DNA of 64,000 nucleotides, from contig JAXHMN010000011.1 in NCBI GenBank assembly GCA_034521465.1, positions 62,001 to 126,000 of the forward strand, given 5' to 3'. The stretch is from SURF-28 sp034521465 (lineage in GTDB: Bacteria; Bacteroidota; Ignavibacteria; Ignavibacteriales; Melioribacteraceae). This document shows positions 10,189-20,241 of this stretch, piece after piece. The number at the start of each line of letters is the position of its first letter. Position 1 is the stretch's first letter. The notes beneath the pieces were generated by a model. The model was not told the origin of the DNA and did no database searches. It was given only the letters and a program-made list of their open reading frames with translations. The translations under genes were made by a program, and so were the position numbers.

Positions 10189-12363
10189 TTAAAAATAATA
10201 GAGATATCTAATTTTTAAAACTCCCGCTCTATTAGCAACGTGCATTCTGTTGGGAAGAATATTTCCAAAACTATCAAACTCGGGACTTCTATCTTGCACT
10301 TCATTATAAGCAAAGTAGATCCAACTTTTGGGGAAAAATTATATGAGAAGAGAAACCCGACTATAAATTGTTCAAATCTATCCGACGAGCGCACAAATAC
10401 ATTATCGAAGTAAACTCTCATTTTTAAATCATTGAAAGGAGTTATTGTGATGTATGGTCTTGAGTTAAAAGTAATATCTTCAACATCACCATCCGGGTTA
10501 CCTTCGATGAACATATTAAAGGAGGTTCCTAAAAAAACTTCATTTAAGATTTTCCAGCTAAATGAAAGTCCCGCCCAAGAATAAAACGCAAGCCAATCTC
10601 TACTGAAATTATAAGTGTGCTGATATCCACCCCATAAATTGCCGCGCCAATTTGGTGACATGTTAAACCAAGAACTCAACGATCCGCTGTAAGATGAATA
10701 CTCAACATTGTCATCTTTAGATTTTCCGGCATCGAGGTTTATCTCAAAGCCCCAGTTATTCCTGAATTGCATATTGTACCCGAGAATAAAAGACCAATCT
10801 GTATATTCGTCTTTTTTCTCCCAATTTACAGCCGGACCGGCATAGAGTAAAATTGATTTTATATAACCAGTATCAAATAACCAAGCTGGCCCGAATAAGC
10901 CAACAGTTTCCCAAGTACCCCGCCATGGGACGAAACCGATTTCCTGCACATCAAACTTTTCACCAATGTACCTGGAGCGAACCATATTAACCCAAGTCTG
11001 TCCAAAATTTATGAACCCGGCTGAAAAAGCATAATCACCTTCGTTGCCATTAAATGATCGTGCAAGTTGATACGATAATTGCCAATCTGTTCCTCTAAAT
11101 GCTCCGTCAATATCTAAAACACCGTAGTGATTGTACTCATTGTATTTACCGACGTATAAAACACCGATGGACGAATTATCTAATATTTTCTTTTTTAATC
11201 GAGCCGATGCAAAGTAAGAAGTTGGTTCAACAAATTTTTGGTTATTAAGGGAATAATCTGTTTGCTCTGTTCTGGCAATAAAACCGCCGTACTCATAGTC
11301 CCCAAGTCTTCCAAATGCGCGTGTCCCAAACGAAAGCGGAACTTCGCTGCCGTCGGGGAGTTTTTTACCAATGCGTCTCGAATAAAAAAGTTCCAACGGT
11401 GAATAAAAACCCTGAACCTCGCTCCTTGCCGGAAGGAGTAAACACTTCGCTTCCTTCGGTGAAAAATTGACGCCGTTCAGAAAAGTATGATTCATAGCGC
11501 GAGATATTAAAATCAAAAGGATCTGCTTCAATCTGTGCAAAATCGGGATTTGCGGTAAATTGGAATTTTAACTTAGGTGAAGGATTATAAGAAATATCTA
11601 ATCCGGCATCTGCGTTAACTTTGTACTTATTGTTTCCGATATAGTCGATTTTTGAAATACCAACAGGATAGATTTCTAGGTTCAATCCTTGACGTGAAGG
11701 TTTGAAATTCTCAAAAACTAGTGAGCCCCATTTAGAAATTCTTTGACCTTCATTTTCTTCATATGCTATCCAATAAGTATCTTCATTATTAATAGCTCTC
11801 CATCTATCAAAATCGAGACCCCACTCATTTTGCTGTTCGTTGTATTGAATCGATTTATACGGAATTTCCATCTCCGCAACCCAGCCCCAATCATAAATCT
11901 CGGAAGCTGCAAACCAAATTCCGTCCCAATCATAATCTCTATTTCTAGCATCATCTAATAATCTTGCATCACCTCTAACACCGGATGCATAAACAATAAA
12001 TTTATAAGCGGAACTTCTATCTCCAAAAGTATCCAACATTAACGAAACACCGTCCCCGGCAAAATCATCCAACACACCGGTTTGCTCTTGAATACTTTCT
12101 TGATCATCATAGCAAATAAACAATGAGTAAATTGCTTCTTCTGTTGTAAATAATTTTACAACGGTTCTTTTGGTCGGTTCGGTTTTGTTGTAAGGTGCAA
12201 ATTGAACAAAATCACTTAACGAATCTACTTGTGCCCATGCGTCATCAATAACACCATCAATTTTAATTTCTTGTTCGATTTTTTTGAGATGAAAAACTTT
12301 GTTTGAATTTTCAGTTTGTGCTGAGATAATCAATGCAACAAAAAGGAATAAAAAAATCCGCAT
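10189..12363 (-). CDS. DUF5916/CBM9-like outer-membrane protein, two frameshifts
   Basis: About 724 residues when joined. Start chosen at 12363 (MRIFLFLFVALIISAQ, a signal peptide, with GGAG 8 bases upstream). Residues about 30-200 form a CBM9-like beta-sandwich (IDGVIDDAWAQ..F.Q..P), followed by the family hallmark NPDFAQIEADPFDFN...YFSERRQFFTEGSEVF and LFYSRRIG, and then a C-terminal region of aromatic-rich amphipathic strands, most probably an outer-membrane barrel. The first break is at the CCC run 11410-11412 (one extra base); the second at 10326-10329 (one base missing), after which the frame reads SWIYFAYNEVQDRSPEF and ends at 10189. The exact role of this widespread Bacteroidota family is unknown. 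Confidence 0.85.
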
Positions 12364-12639
12364 TAGAACTCCAACTTTGAGATAAATCATTTTTTTAGAC
12401 GAATTTGTTAGAGTAAAGTTCATATTATAAGTTGATTTCGGCGCATTAATCAAAAAAATAAGAGAATAAATATATCCTTTTTTGCAATACTTGACCACAT
12501 GTTGCGTTGTGTATTTGGTTTATATATGGAAATATTCGACAGCGTAACGTCTGCAACCACTAATAAACTACTATTAAGAATTAAATAAATACTTCGATAA
12601 TAAAAGGAAATTATTGTCAGTTATAATTAAGGAGGCGTT

Positions 12640-13038
12640 ATGGCATACATTGATTGGAGTGAAGATCTTTCAGTTGGTAATTTATCTATTGATTTTGAAC
12701 ATAAACGGTTGGTTCAAATCATAAATGAACTTTATGATGCAATGACAAACGGGAAGGTTTAAAATTGTTGGTTCTTCGCTGCAGAGATTGGTAACATATA
12801 CAAAAACTCATTTTAGAAACGAAGAAGAATTAATGAATAAAAATAACTATGTGCTGCTCGATGATCACAAAAAGGAACATCAAAAATTTGTGGATGAAAT
12901 AGAAGCGTTACTTAAAAAATATGAGTCTGGTTCTGTTGCTATAACAATAGAGTTATTGAATTATTTAAAAATTGGTTGGTCGATCATATTCAGGGAAGCG
13001 ATAAAAAATTTGGGAATTCTTTAGCAGCTGCTAAGTAA
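12640..13038 (+). CDS. Bacteriohemerythrin, two frameshifts
   Basis: Oxygen-binding di-iron protein of about 132 residues. Pieces in three frames join to a normal hemerythrin: MAYIDWSEDLSVGNLSIDFEHKRL (first His ligand) to NGK, extra base near 12756, then FKIVGSSLQRLVTYTKTHFRNEEELM (His and Glu ligands), DDHKKEHQKF (two His), and after a missing A in the A-run 12967-12971 NWLVDHIQGSDKKF (last His and Asp). Stop at 13038. RBS GGAGG six bases before the ATG. Such proteins bind or sense oxygen; here no chemotaxis or kinase domain is attached. Convergent with meaB, only seven bases away. Confidence 0.85.
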
Positions 13039-13045
13039 CTTGGCA

Positions 13046-14014
13046 TTAACTGTTTTTGTAAACGGAATTTAAAAGTAATTCAGCTGCCGTAGTTGCGGGA
13101 AGTTCACCATTCAAAATTTTTTGTTTCAACACCGGCAGTTCTTCTTTCACTTTTGGGTGATTATAAAATGATTCTTTTAGTCCGTCTTCGACCATTCTGA
13201 AAACCCATTCAACTGCTTGCTCTTTTCTGCGTGAGGAAAATATTCCGGAATCTTTTGTTTGTCTTTCAAACTCTTTAATCATTTCCCAAATTTCGGGAAT
13301 TCCTTTTCCGGTTAATGCAGAGCAAGTAAGTGCACGAGTTTCCCATCCTTTTGTTGCATGCTGAAGATAATGTAATGCATTTGCATATTCCGATTTTGAA
13401 AGGTTTGCAAGCTGCTCGTTTTTACCGTCCGCTTTATTTATTAGAACAGCATCAGTTAACTCGATTACACCCTTTTTAATTCCCTGCAATTCATCTCCGC
13501 CGCCGGGGATTAAAACGAGTAAAAGAAATCTACCATCGAACGGACAGTTACTTCGCTTTGTCCCACTCCGACTGTCTCAATTAAAATTACATCATAACCT
13601 GCTGCTTCGCAGAGTGTAATTGTTTCGCGGGTTTTACGCGCAACACCTCCAAGCGTTCCGCCGGAAGGGGATGGACGAATAAAACAGTTTTCTTCTTTTG
13701 CTAATTTTTCCATTCTGAGTTTTATCGCCAAGAATACTTCCTTTAGAAATACTGCTCGAAGGATCAACTGTGAGTACTGCAACTTTGTGTCCCTCTTTCA
13801 ACAAATACATTCCAAGCGATTCAATCAATGTACTTTTGCCTGCACCGGGAGTTCCGGTTATACCGATTCGTAAAGAATTGCCTGAATGAGGAAGTAATTT
13901 TTGTAAAACTTCTTGTGAAAGTTGATGGTGTTTAGATGAGTTGCTTTCGACTAATGTTATTGAACGGGCAAGTTTTATTCGGTCTCCTTTTAAGAACTCC
14001 GTCAACATATTCAT
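13046..14014 (-). CDS. meaB: Methylmalonyl-CoA mutase-associated GTPase MeaB, two frameshifts
   Basis: G3E-family GTPase that loads and protects the cobalamin cofactor of methylmalonyl-CoA mutase. About 322 residues when joined: Walker A GTPGAGKS and VDPSSSISKGSILGDKT in the first frame, then (extra base near 13717-13719) RMEKLAKEENCFIRPSPSGGTLGG, ETVGVGQSE, and after a missing base in the A-run 13521-13524 LLLVLIPGGGDELQGIKKGVIELTDAVLINKADG with the NKAD base-recognition motif, plus the dimerisation C-terminus. Start set at the ATG at 14014, which shares a base with the stop of the small gene before it (TGATG), implying translational coupling. Belongs with mutA/mutB, now 3.96 kb upstream. 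Confidence 0.92.
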
Positions 14015-14164
14015 CAATCGTTAAGTAAATTATTCTTCTTTGATTGATTAGGTGGAATCTTTTTACCAGACGATTGAGATTCCCTTGACAACTCTAACGG
14101 CAAATTCATCTCCGGCATTTTCGGGTGTCCATTCGGGTTTATATTTATTGTCTTTTTTGCTCAT
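14014..14164 (-). CDS. Small basic/charged protein coupled to meaB, one frameshift
   Basis: Not recognised. A start at 14164 gives MSKKDNKYKPEWTPENAGDEF and, after removing one base from the CCC run 14082-14084, continues to a stop (14016-14014) that overlaps the meaB ATG by one base. The product would be about 49 residues, hydrophilic and without membrane segments or cysteines. The overlap with meaB and the coherent composition argue that it is a real gene of the mutA-mutB-meaB operon. Function unknown. Confidence 0.5.
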
Positions 14165-14317
14165 TCTCTGTGGTCTTCGTGCCTACTTTGCGTGTTCTTC
14201 GTGGTTAAGTTAACGCAGCATGGAGAGCAACAAACCAAAGTTCCTTAAAGGAACTTGGTTTGTAATTATCTGGTTTAAACTTTAGATTTTTGTTTATGAG
14301 ATTTTTTCGATGAAGAT

Positions 14318-14456
14318 TTACGGTACTTTTTCTCCAGCTTCTTTTACTTCTTGAAAAAATTTTTCTGGGTCTTCCGAGTATAATCTTAGACAATCGCTCC
14401 CGCTGTTTCCTCATGAATTCTACAGCATCAAATGATTTTTTTTTATTCTTCATCAT
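14318..14456 (-). CDS. Antitoxin-like small protein, one frameshift
   Basis: Starts MMKNKKKSFDAVEFMRKQRERLSK; after one extra base near 14381-14386 the frame continues LYSEDPEKFFQEVKEAGEKVP to a stop at 14318, about 46 residues. The pattern (K.FDAV..MR..RE.LS then an acidic helix) is typical of small antitoxins that pair with PIN-domain toxins. Its start overlaps the stop of the PIN gene before it (ATGATGAAGAATAA), the usual tight coupling of a toxin-antitoxin pair. Together they form part of the block that separates mutB from meaB. Confidence 0.6.
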
Positions 14457-14938
14457 TTTGTACCTCTTTCGGGGTTCTAATATCTATTATAGGATAACCT
14501 TCACTCAAATTTACTGAATTATATTCTCTAATTCTTCTTATGTTAACCATGTGTTTGAAGTTCCAACTGACAACTAACATCGACCCTAGTGAATAGTGGC
14601 CGCAGCCACATGAAATCGTCAGCCATTTTCAAATTTTATCACGAAATTACTTTCTTGAAATCAACATAACTTTCTTAGATAAGCATTAGTACCATCTTCT
14701 CTTGGAAACTGTACTTCAATAACTTTTCTACTTGGGAATCTCTTTCAAGCAAATTCAGATACTTTATGATGGTCGACTCAATCTCTAAGATCTCTTCTCT
14801 GAGTTCTGCGGATGATAAGAATTATGGTAGTGCATTCCTTTATTCAATTATCGTTTAAAAAGTACTCTAGTGTTTCAACAGAAAACTCTTCATCAAAATA
14901 CCGCACCAAAAACAGGATGTGTCTAAATACAATCTCAT
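14443..14938 (-). pseudogene. PIN-domain (VapC-like) toxin, many frameshifts
   Basis: No single frame is open, but pieces in order on the minus strand give a PIN protein: MRLYLDTS (N-terminal strand with the first acidic residue) from 14938, FDEEFSVETLEYFLND, FLSSAELREEILEIES, then ADDF-HVAAATIH-VDV, and finally WNFKHMVNIRRIREYNSVNLSEGYPIIDIRTPKEV, the characteristic C-terminus of this PIN family, ending at 14443 inside the antitoxin start. Total about 165 residues, the normal length. At least five indels occur in 500 bases, so it is either decayed or lies in a low-quality part of the assembly. PIN proteins cleave RNA using clustered acidic residues and Mg. Confidence 0.6.
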
Positions 14939-15274
14939 AAAACTTAAACTAATGTTATACAGTGGGGGATCGTTCAACTCGATGATGATTTGAATATTGC
15001 AAATAGTTTTGTGGGATCGGAGGGCAACACTTGAAGAGGTTGCCTCTTGTTTTATGGGGTTAAGTGATAACCAAGGAGCACCATATCTAGAAATAAGGAC
15101 TATCTTTAATGGAGGAAACCAAATGCACCCTATCGACATCAAGCTCTTTGAAATAGGTCAGAAATATCAACCAAAAGAACAAATCGATAATGTGCTCGGA
15201 CTTTGAAAAAACAATTCTTAGTACTTTCTATTTAACACTCTACTTTAGCAAACAGAAATTGATAAGAAATCAAA

Positions 15275-15530
15275 AGTAATACTAATCACTTACCATTCAC
15301 TTCAGTGAACGAAGGTAAAAGGCAAAAGAACTAACAGGACTTTATTCCCATCTGACGAGAGCAATGTGGCTAAAGCCGGTTCTTATAGTGTCCTCTCTCC
15401 GTCAGCTAAAGCAGACGGTAATTGAAAAAAATGAAATAATACTAATCACTTACCGTTCACTTTCAGTGAACGGAAGTAGAGAACAAAAAAGACTAACGGG
15501 CTTTAGCCCGCCTACCGGCAGGCAGGCCCC
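15275..15530. repeat. REP-like hairpin cluster, left of the transposase
   Basis: Two and a half units of a composite hairpin repeat. Recognisable parts: CACTTACCRTTCACT(T)TCAGTGAACG (15289-15312 and 15448-15472), AATGTGGCTAAAGCCGGTT (15364-15382), CCGTCAGC-TAAA-GCAGACGG (15399-15418) and ACGGGCTTTAGCCCG near 15495-15510, followed by CCTACCGGCAGGCAGG. The same parts recur in the same order to the right of the transposase gene. This is the organisation of REP/BIME elements mobilised by a RAYT enzyme. Confidence 0.7.
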
Positions 15531-15531
15531 A

Positions 15532-15966
15532 TTACTTTTGAGCGTAAGACCATCCGTACTTTTTCATAAACTCGTCAATCTCTTCACTAAAAGATTTGTA
15601 CTTATGATGCTCCTCTTGGTTATGAATATATTCCCTAACGGATTTTAAGTGGCTCTCGCTAACACTCACAACCCAATAATCATCCTGCCAGCTAAATTTG
15701 GTTTTAGTGAGCTTATTCTTGTTTATCCAAAATGAAGATTCAGCTTTTATTAATTGAACCACTTTGCTGATTGTTTGATCTTTATTCAAAGAAAGTAAGC
15801 AGTGGGAATGTTCCGTGTAACCGTTAATGCTGTCAATCCAAATATCTTTTTGGGCAGCATTTTCTTTCATATGTTGAAAAATATTTTTACGGATACGAGA
15901 AGATAAAATAGGTTCTCTATTTTTTGTGGTGAAAACAATATGCAGCCAAACTCTTACCCAACTCAT
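15532..15966 (-). CDS. REP-associated tyrosine transposase (IS200/Y1 type)
   Basis: Single-strand transposase of the HUH Y1 class, 144 residues from the ATG at 15966 (MSWVRVWLHIVFTTKNREP, the usual family start; a longer start at 15984 is possible). Visible: the HUH-like motif EHSHCLLSL near residue 55, SWQDDYWVVSVS, and the catalytic tyrosine helix REYIHNQEEHH near residue 115. It has no accessory TnpB and stands between two direct copies of the hairpin repeat (15363-15418 and 15993 onward), which is typical of RAYT genes that domesticate and spread REP sequences. Intact. Confidence 0.88.
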   Translation of the reverse strand: MSWVRVWLHIVFTTKNREPILSSRIRKNIFQHMKENAAQKDIWIDSINGYTEHSHCLLSLNKDQTISKVVQLIKAESSFWINKNKLTKTKFSWQDDYWVVSVSESHLKSVREYIHNQEEHHKYKSFSEEIDEFMKKYGWSYAQK

Positions 15967-15992
15967 TAGATTTGAAATATACAAAATAATCG

Positions 15993-16041
15993 AATGCGGC
16001 TAAAGCCGGTTTTTATTGTTGACCTCTAACCGTCTGCTAAA
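15993..16041. repeat. REP-like hairpin unit interrupted by the IS element
   Basis: AATGCGGCTAAAGCCGGTT followed by CCGTCTGC (16030-16037) and TAAA (16038-16041). The matching arm GCAGACGG is found 1.6 kb further at 17642-17649, directly after TAAA. The left copy (15399-15418) shows what the undisturbed hairpin looks like, so the IS element sits exactly in the hairpin loop. Confidence 0.75.
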
Positions 16042-17600
16042 GAGTCTGTTGCATAACTCATAGATTTTGGCAAAGAAGTTGCTTCAATAAAGAGAGCGAA
16101 CAAAAAAAAGAAGCAAAAATGACAGGAAAAAAGAAATACGAACCGAAAATGCTTTATTCAGTAACCTTAGCTGATTTAGTACCGGATGATAATTTTTATA
16201 GACGATTAGAGTCAGTCTTCAGACATGAGATTTTTATATAAAGAAGTAAGAGATCTATATGGCAAAACAGGTAAACCTTCAATTGATCCGGTGGTGTTTA
16301 TAAAGATGTTACTTTACGGTTATTTCGAAGGAATAATATCAGACCGTCAGTTAGTAAGGAAGGCAGCCGATAGTTTGAGTGCGAGATATTATTTGGGATA
16401 TGATTTAGATGAAGAACTACCTTGGCACTCAACAATATCAAGAACAAGAAAACTTTTTGGAGAAGAGATTTTCGAGAAGGTATTTGCGGTAGTATTAGAA
16501 CAATGTATTGCAGCCGGTTTAGTAAGCGGAGAACATCAATCGATTGATTCAACATTAGTAAAAGCAAATGCATCACTAGACTCATTACAAAGACGAGTTA
16601 CAATAACAGACTTGAAACAATATCTAGAGCAGACAAAAGAAGAAAATAAACTTGAAGAAGAAAAGAAAAACAAGAAAAACAAAGACAAACCTCCGAAACA
16701 GAAAAAGACAAGTAATAAAGAATATGTAAGTAAAACCGATCCGGATAGTAAAATAAGAAAGAAAGGAAGATTTAATACCGACCTATACTATTCGACACAC
16801 TACGGTGTTGACTCAAAGAACAATGTAATAACAGAAGTATATGCTGTGGGCGCAGATCAACCGGATGTAGTATACATACCGAAAATAATAGAGCGATTAA
16901 AAAGAAGATCTAAAGAGCATGGCTTTAATATAAGTTCGATAAGCGCCGACAGAGGATATTTTTCTGGGGAGAACCTAAGTATCTCGGAAAAAGAAGGAAT
17001 AATCCCACAGATACCAAGAGAGAGTAATGAAAATAGAACAGGGTTATATGATAAAAAAGAATTTAGATATGATAAATCAACTGATGAATATATATGCCCG
17101 GTGGGCAATAAGTTGAAATATTTTTGTGATAAAAAAACACATAAAGCACACGGATATAAAGCAAAAGCCGAAGAATGTCGAATGTGCAGATTAAAGGAAA
17201 AATGCACAGAGGCGCGAAGTAGAATAGTATATCGCTCATATTACACAGAAGAATATGAACGCTTAGAGCAGAGAATGAAAACTGAAGAATTCAAGATAGC
17301 AATGAAACATCGGAAAACCGGACACGGAATTATTATTTGCCGAAGCAAAGAAAGATCATGGGTTAAGAAAATTTATGACAAGAGGTCTATCAAGTGCTCA
17401 AAAGAACTCATTTATGATAGCAACGGTACAAAATCTTAAAAGGTTATTAAAGGGAAATAGAAAAAGAAAATCAATGTTTGGCATACTGAGTTGTGTGCAA
17501 AAATATTTTTCGTTCAATAATAGATTAGAATTTTGTATTCAATAAAATCTAACAGAGTGTGTGCCGATCTCAAAAATAAATCGACTTACGCAACAGACTC
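16042..17600 (+). mobile_element. IS1182-family insertion sequence
   Basis: About 1559 bp, with terminal inverted repeats GAGTCTGTTGCATAACTC (left) and GAGTCTGTTGCGTAAGTC (right, complement), flanked by TAAA on both sides (16038-16041, 17601-17604), a 4-bp target duplication. It encodes a single transposase. A second copy of the right end follows at 17620-17637, again followed by TAAA and then GCAGACGG. Family assignment rests on transposase features, not on a database search. Confidence 0.85.
16119..17545 (+). CDS. IS1182-family DDE transposase, two frameshifts
   Basis: Joined length about 475 residues, the full family size. Starts MTGKKKYEPKMLYSVTLADLVP at 16119; an extra base at 16217-16224 separates this from MRFLYKEVRDLYGKTGKPSIDPVVF. 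The N-terminal helix-turn-helix/DUF772 region is followed by the DDE core: D in SIDSTLVKANASL, D in SADRGYFSG, and E in FAEAKKDHGLRKF, which lies in the third frame after an extra A in 17314-17317. A Cys-rich insertion (CPVGNKL...CRMCRLKEKC) typical of IS1182 lies before the last acidic residue. If the indels are errors, the element may be active. Confidence 0.88.
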
Positions 17601-17619
17601 TAAAGCCACGGGCAATTCA

Positions 17620-17973
17620 GACTTATGCAACAGACTCTAAAGCAGACGGAAATTGATTTGTAAACCTGACGGAGATAATTATAAAATTAAGTAAAACGAT
17701 CACTTACCGTTCACTTTAATTGCCAATGAAAGAAGAAGCACTATATCAATTACCGTTCCACTTCAGTGAACGGAGAGTAAAGAGCAAAAAAACAACTGGG
17801 CTTTTCCCGAAGGGATCACTTTGTGAAGCCCCATTTCTCACATTTAATGGGACTAAAGCCCGTTAGTTTTTGTGTTTTCTCATCGCGTGGCTTGGCGTAG
17901 CCATCCCCTCGGGAGAAGCCACGGGCATTTAGAATTATGCGAAACACTTTTTAGTGAAGGGGAAAAGGAGTAA
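17620..17973. repeat. Second IS right end and third REP-like unit
   Basis: ACTTATGCAACAGACTC (to 17637) repeats the IS right terminus; TAAA and GCAGACGG (17638-17649) complete the split hairpin. Further on are CACTTACCGTTCACTTT (about 17701), TTACCGTTCCACTTCAGTGAACGG (about 17742-17766) and GGGACTAAAGCCCGTTAG (about 17850), all parts of the same repeat family as at 15275-15530. No gene is visible in these 350 bases. Confidence 0.65.
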
Positions 17974-20153
17974 TCAACCAAAACGCTTATTGATCTCATC
18001 CATAATCTTTATCCCAGCTTCCGGTATCTGTGTACCGGGACCGAAATATTAACGCAGCGCCCGCTTCGTATAAGAAATCATAATCTTGCGATGGAATTAC
18101 ACCGCCGACAATAACAATTATATCTTCTCTTCCGAGTTTTTTAAGTTCTTCAATTAATTGCGGAACTAGAGTTTTATGGCCCGCAGCAAGTGAGCTGACA
18201 CCGATACAATGAACATCATTTTCAACAGCTTGTTTTGCTGTTTCTTCGGGAGTTTGGAAAAGCGGGCCGACATCAACATCAAATCCCATATCGGCATACG
18301 CGGTTGATACAACTTTTGCACCGCGGTCATGTCCGTCTTGTCCCATTTTAGCAACTAATATTCTCGGACGTCGACCTTCATTTTCCGCAAAATCATCCGT
18401 CATTTTTCTTACTTGTTCCACTTTGTTTCCTTGTTCATCACTGTATTCACTTTTGTAAACACCTGAAATTGTTCTTGTCGTAGCCTGGTATCTTCCGCTA
18501 ACTTTTTCAATTGCGTCGGAAATTTCACCGAGTGTTGCTCTAACTCGAGCAGCTTTGACTGATAAATCTAATAAATTTCCGTCACCGTTGTCAGCACATT
18601 TTGTAATTGCATCGAGCGCGGATTTAACATCTTCAGAATTTCTTTCGGTTTTTATCTTATCCAATCTTTTTATTTGGGATAACCGTACTGCACTATTATC
18701 TATGTCTAAAATTTCAATCGGATCTTCTTTATCTAATCTATATTTATTAACACCAACAATTGTTTCTCTGCCTGAATCGATTCTTGCTTGTCTTCTTGCG
18801 GCGGCTTCTTCTATACGCATTTTCGGAATTCCTGCTTCAATTGCTTTTGTCATTCCGCCGTAGGATTCAACTTCATGAATGTGCTCCCATCCTTTTTTGA
18901 GAAGTGCGTCTGTCAATGCTTCAACGTAATAAGAACCAGCCCAAGGATCGATAACTTTTGTGATGTTTGTTTCATCCTGCAAATAAAGCTGAGTGTTGCG
19001 GGCAATTCGTGCGGAGAAATCAGTCGGCAACGCGATTGCTTCATCAAGTGAATTCGTATGAAGTGATTGAGTATGGCCAAGTGCCGCTGCCATAGCTTCC
19101 ATACATGTTCTCGCAATATTGTTGAACGGATCTTGTTCAGCTAAACTCCATCCGGAAGTTTGTGAATGTGTTCTTAAAGACATCGACTTGGGATTTTCCG
19201 GATCGAACTGTTTTATAAGTTTTGCCCAAATTAATCTTGCGGCGCGCATCTTTGCGATTTCCATAAAGTAATTCATTCCCTGTGCCCAGAAAAATGAAAG
19301 TCGAGGCGCAAATGAATCAACTCCCATTCCGGCTTTAACACCTGTCCGAACATATTCAAGTCCGTCCGCTAATGTATAAGCCATTTCCAAATCCGCAGTT
19401 GCTCCGGCTTCCTGCATATGATAACCGGAAATGGAAATACTGTTGTACTTCGGCATCTCTTTCGCTGAATATTTAAAGATATCCGCAATAATTTTCATCG
19501 ACATTTCTGGCGGATAGATATATGTGTTGCGAACCATGTATTCTTTTAGAATATCATTTTGAATTGTACCGGTAAGCTCTTCATGTTTTACACCTTGTTC
19601 TTCTGCGGCGACAATAAAAAATGCAAGCACAGGAAGCACTGCTCCGTTCATCGTCATAGATACCGACATTTTATCGAGCGGAATTTGATCAAAAAGAATT
19701 TTCATATCTTCGACAGAATCAATTGCAACGCCTGCTTTACCGACATCGCCGGTTACACGTTCGTGATCAGAATCGTAACCGCGGTGAGTTGCTAAGATCA
19801 AACGCAACCGAAAGTCCGCGTTGACCCTGTGCAAGATTTCTTCTGTAGAATGCATTACTTTCTTCTGCTGTTGAGAAGCCCGCGTATTGGCGGACTGTCC
19901 ATGGACGCATAACATACATTGATGCATATGGTCCGCGCAAGAAAGGTGGAATACCCGACATATAATCGATGTGTTCGCAGTCTTTTATATCATCTTTTGT
20001 GTAAAGAGGTTTTACATTGATCTTTTCCATTGTTTCCCAAATGAAATCGTCAACATCTTTACCGGTTTCACTTTTGAACTTCTCTTTCCAAGCTTCGTAT
20101 GAAGTTTCTTTAGTGTTCAAGTCTAATTTTATTTCTGCAAAATTAGGTTTCAT
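17974..20153 (-). CDS. mutB: Methylmalonyl-CoA mutase, large (cobalamin-binding) subunit, two frameshifts
   Basis: Isomerises methylmalonyl-CoA and succinyl-CoA, using adenosylcobalamin, as part of propionate metabolism. About 725 residues joined. The N-terminal part (MKPNFAEIKLDL... start at 20153, RBS GAGG 8 bases upstream) reads to VAFDL; an extra base near 19794 restores ATHRGYDSDHERVTGDVGKAGVAIDS. The TIM-barrel substrate domain is followed by the cobalamin domain with GQDGHDRG (D-x-H-x-x-G). A second extra base at 18043 hides the end: after GAALIF the correct frame reads GPGTQIPEAGIKIMDEINKRFG to the stop at 17974. Downstream partner of mutA, 88 bases apart. Confidence 0.95.
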
Positions 20154-20170
20154 TTTAATCCTCAATTTTG

Positions 20171-20236
20171 CTTTGCGTCTCAGCGTCTTTGCGGTGAATC
20201 AAAAAACAACAACCGCAGAGGCGCAGAGACGCAAAG
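20171..20236. repeat. Imperfect inverted repeat between mutA and mutB
   Basis: The two arms at 20171-20195 and 20212-20236 (starting CTTTGCGTCTCAGCG and ending GCGCAGAGACGCAAAG) pair over about 24 bases with four mismatches and a 16-base loop. Sequences of this type occur as dispersed short repeats in many genomes of this group. In the transcript it would form a stable hairpin between the two mutase genes, and might protect or attenuate the message. Confidence 0.6.
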
Positions 20237-20241
20237 TTTTC

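Noticed and set aside
14997..15206. Plus-strand frame of 69 codons (MQIVLWDRRATLEEVASCFMG...)
   Set aside because: No RBS, no recognisable family, an overlapping minus frame of similar quality, and it lies in the repeat-rich, error-dense block.
15275..15530. Regular short repeats that might be a CRISPR array
   Set aside because: The units are palindromic and irregularly spaced, with related sequence between them, and no cas genes are near; they are REP-like hairpins.
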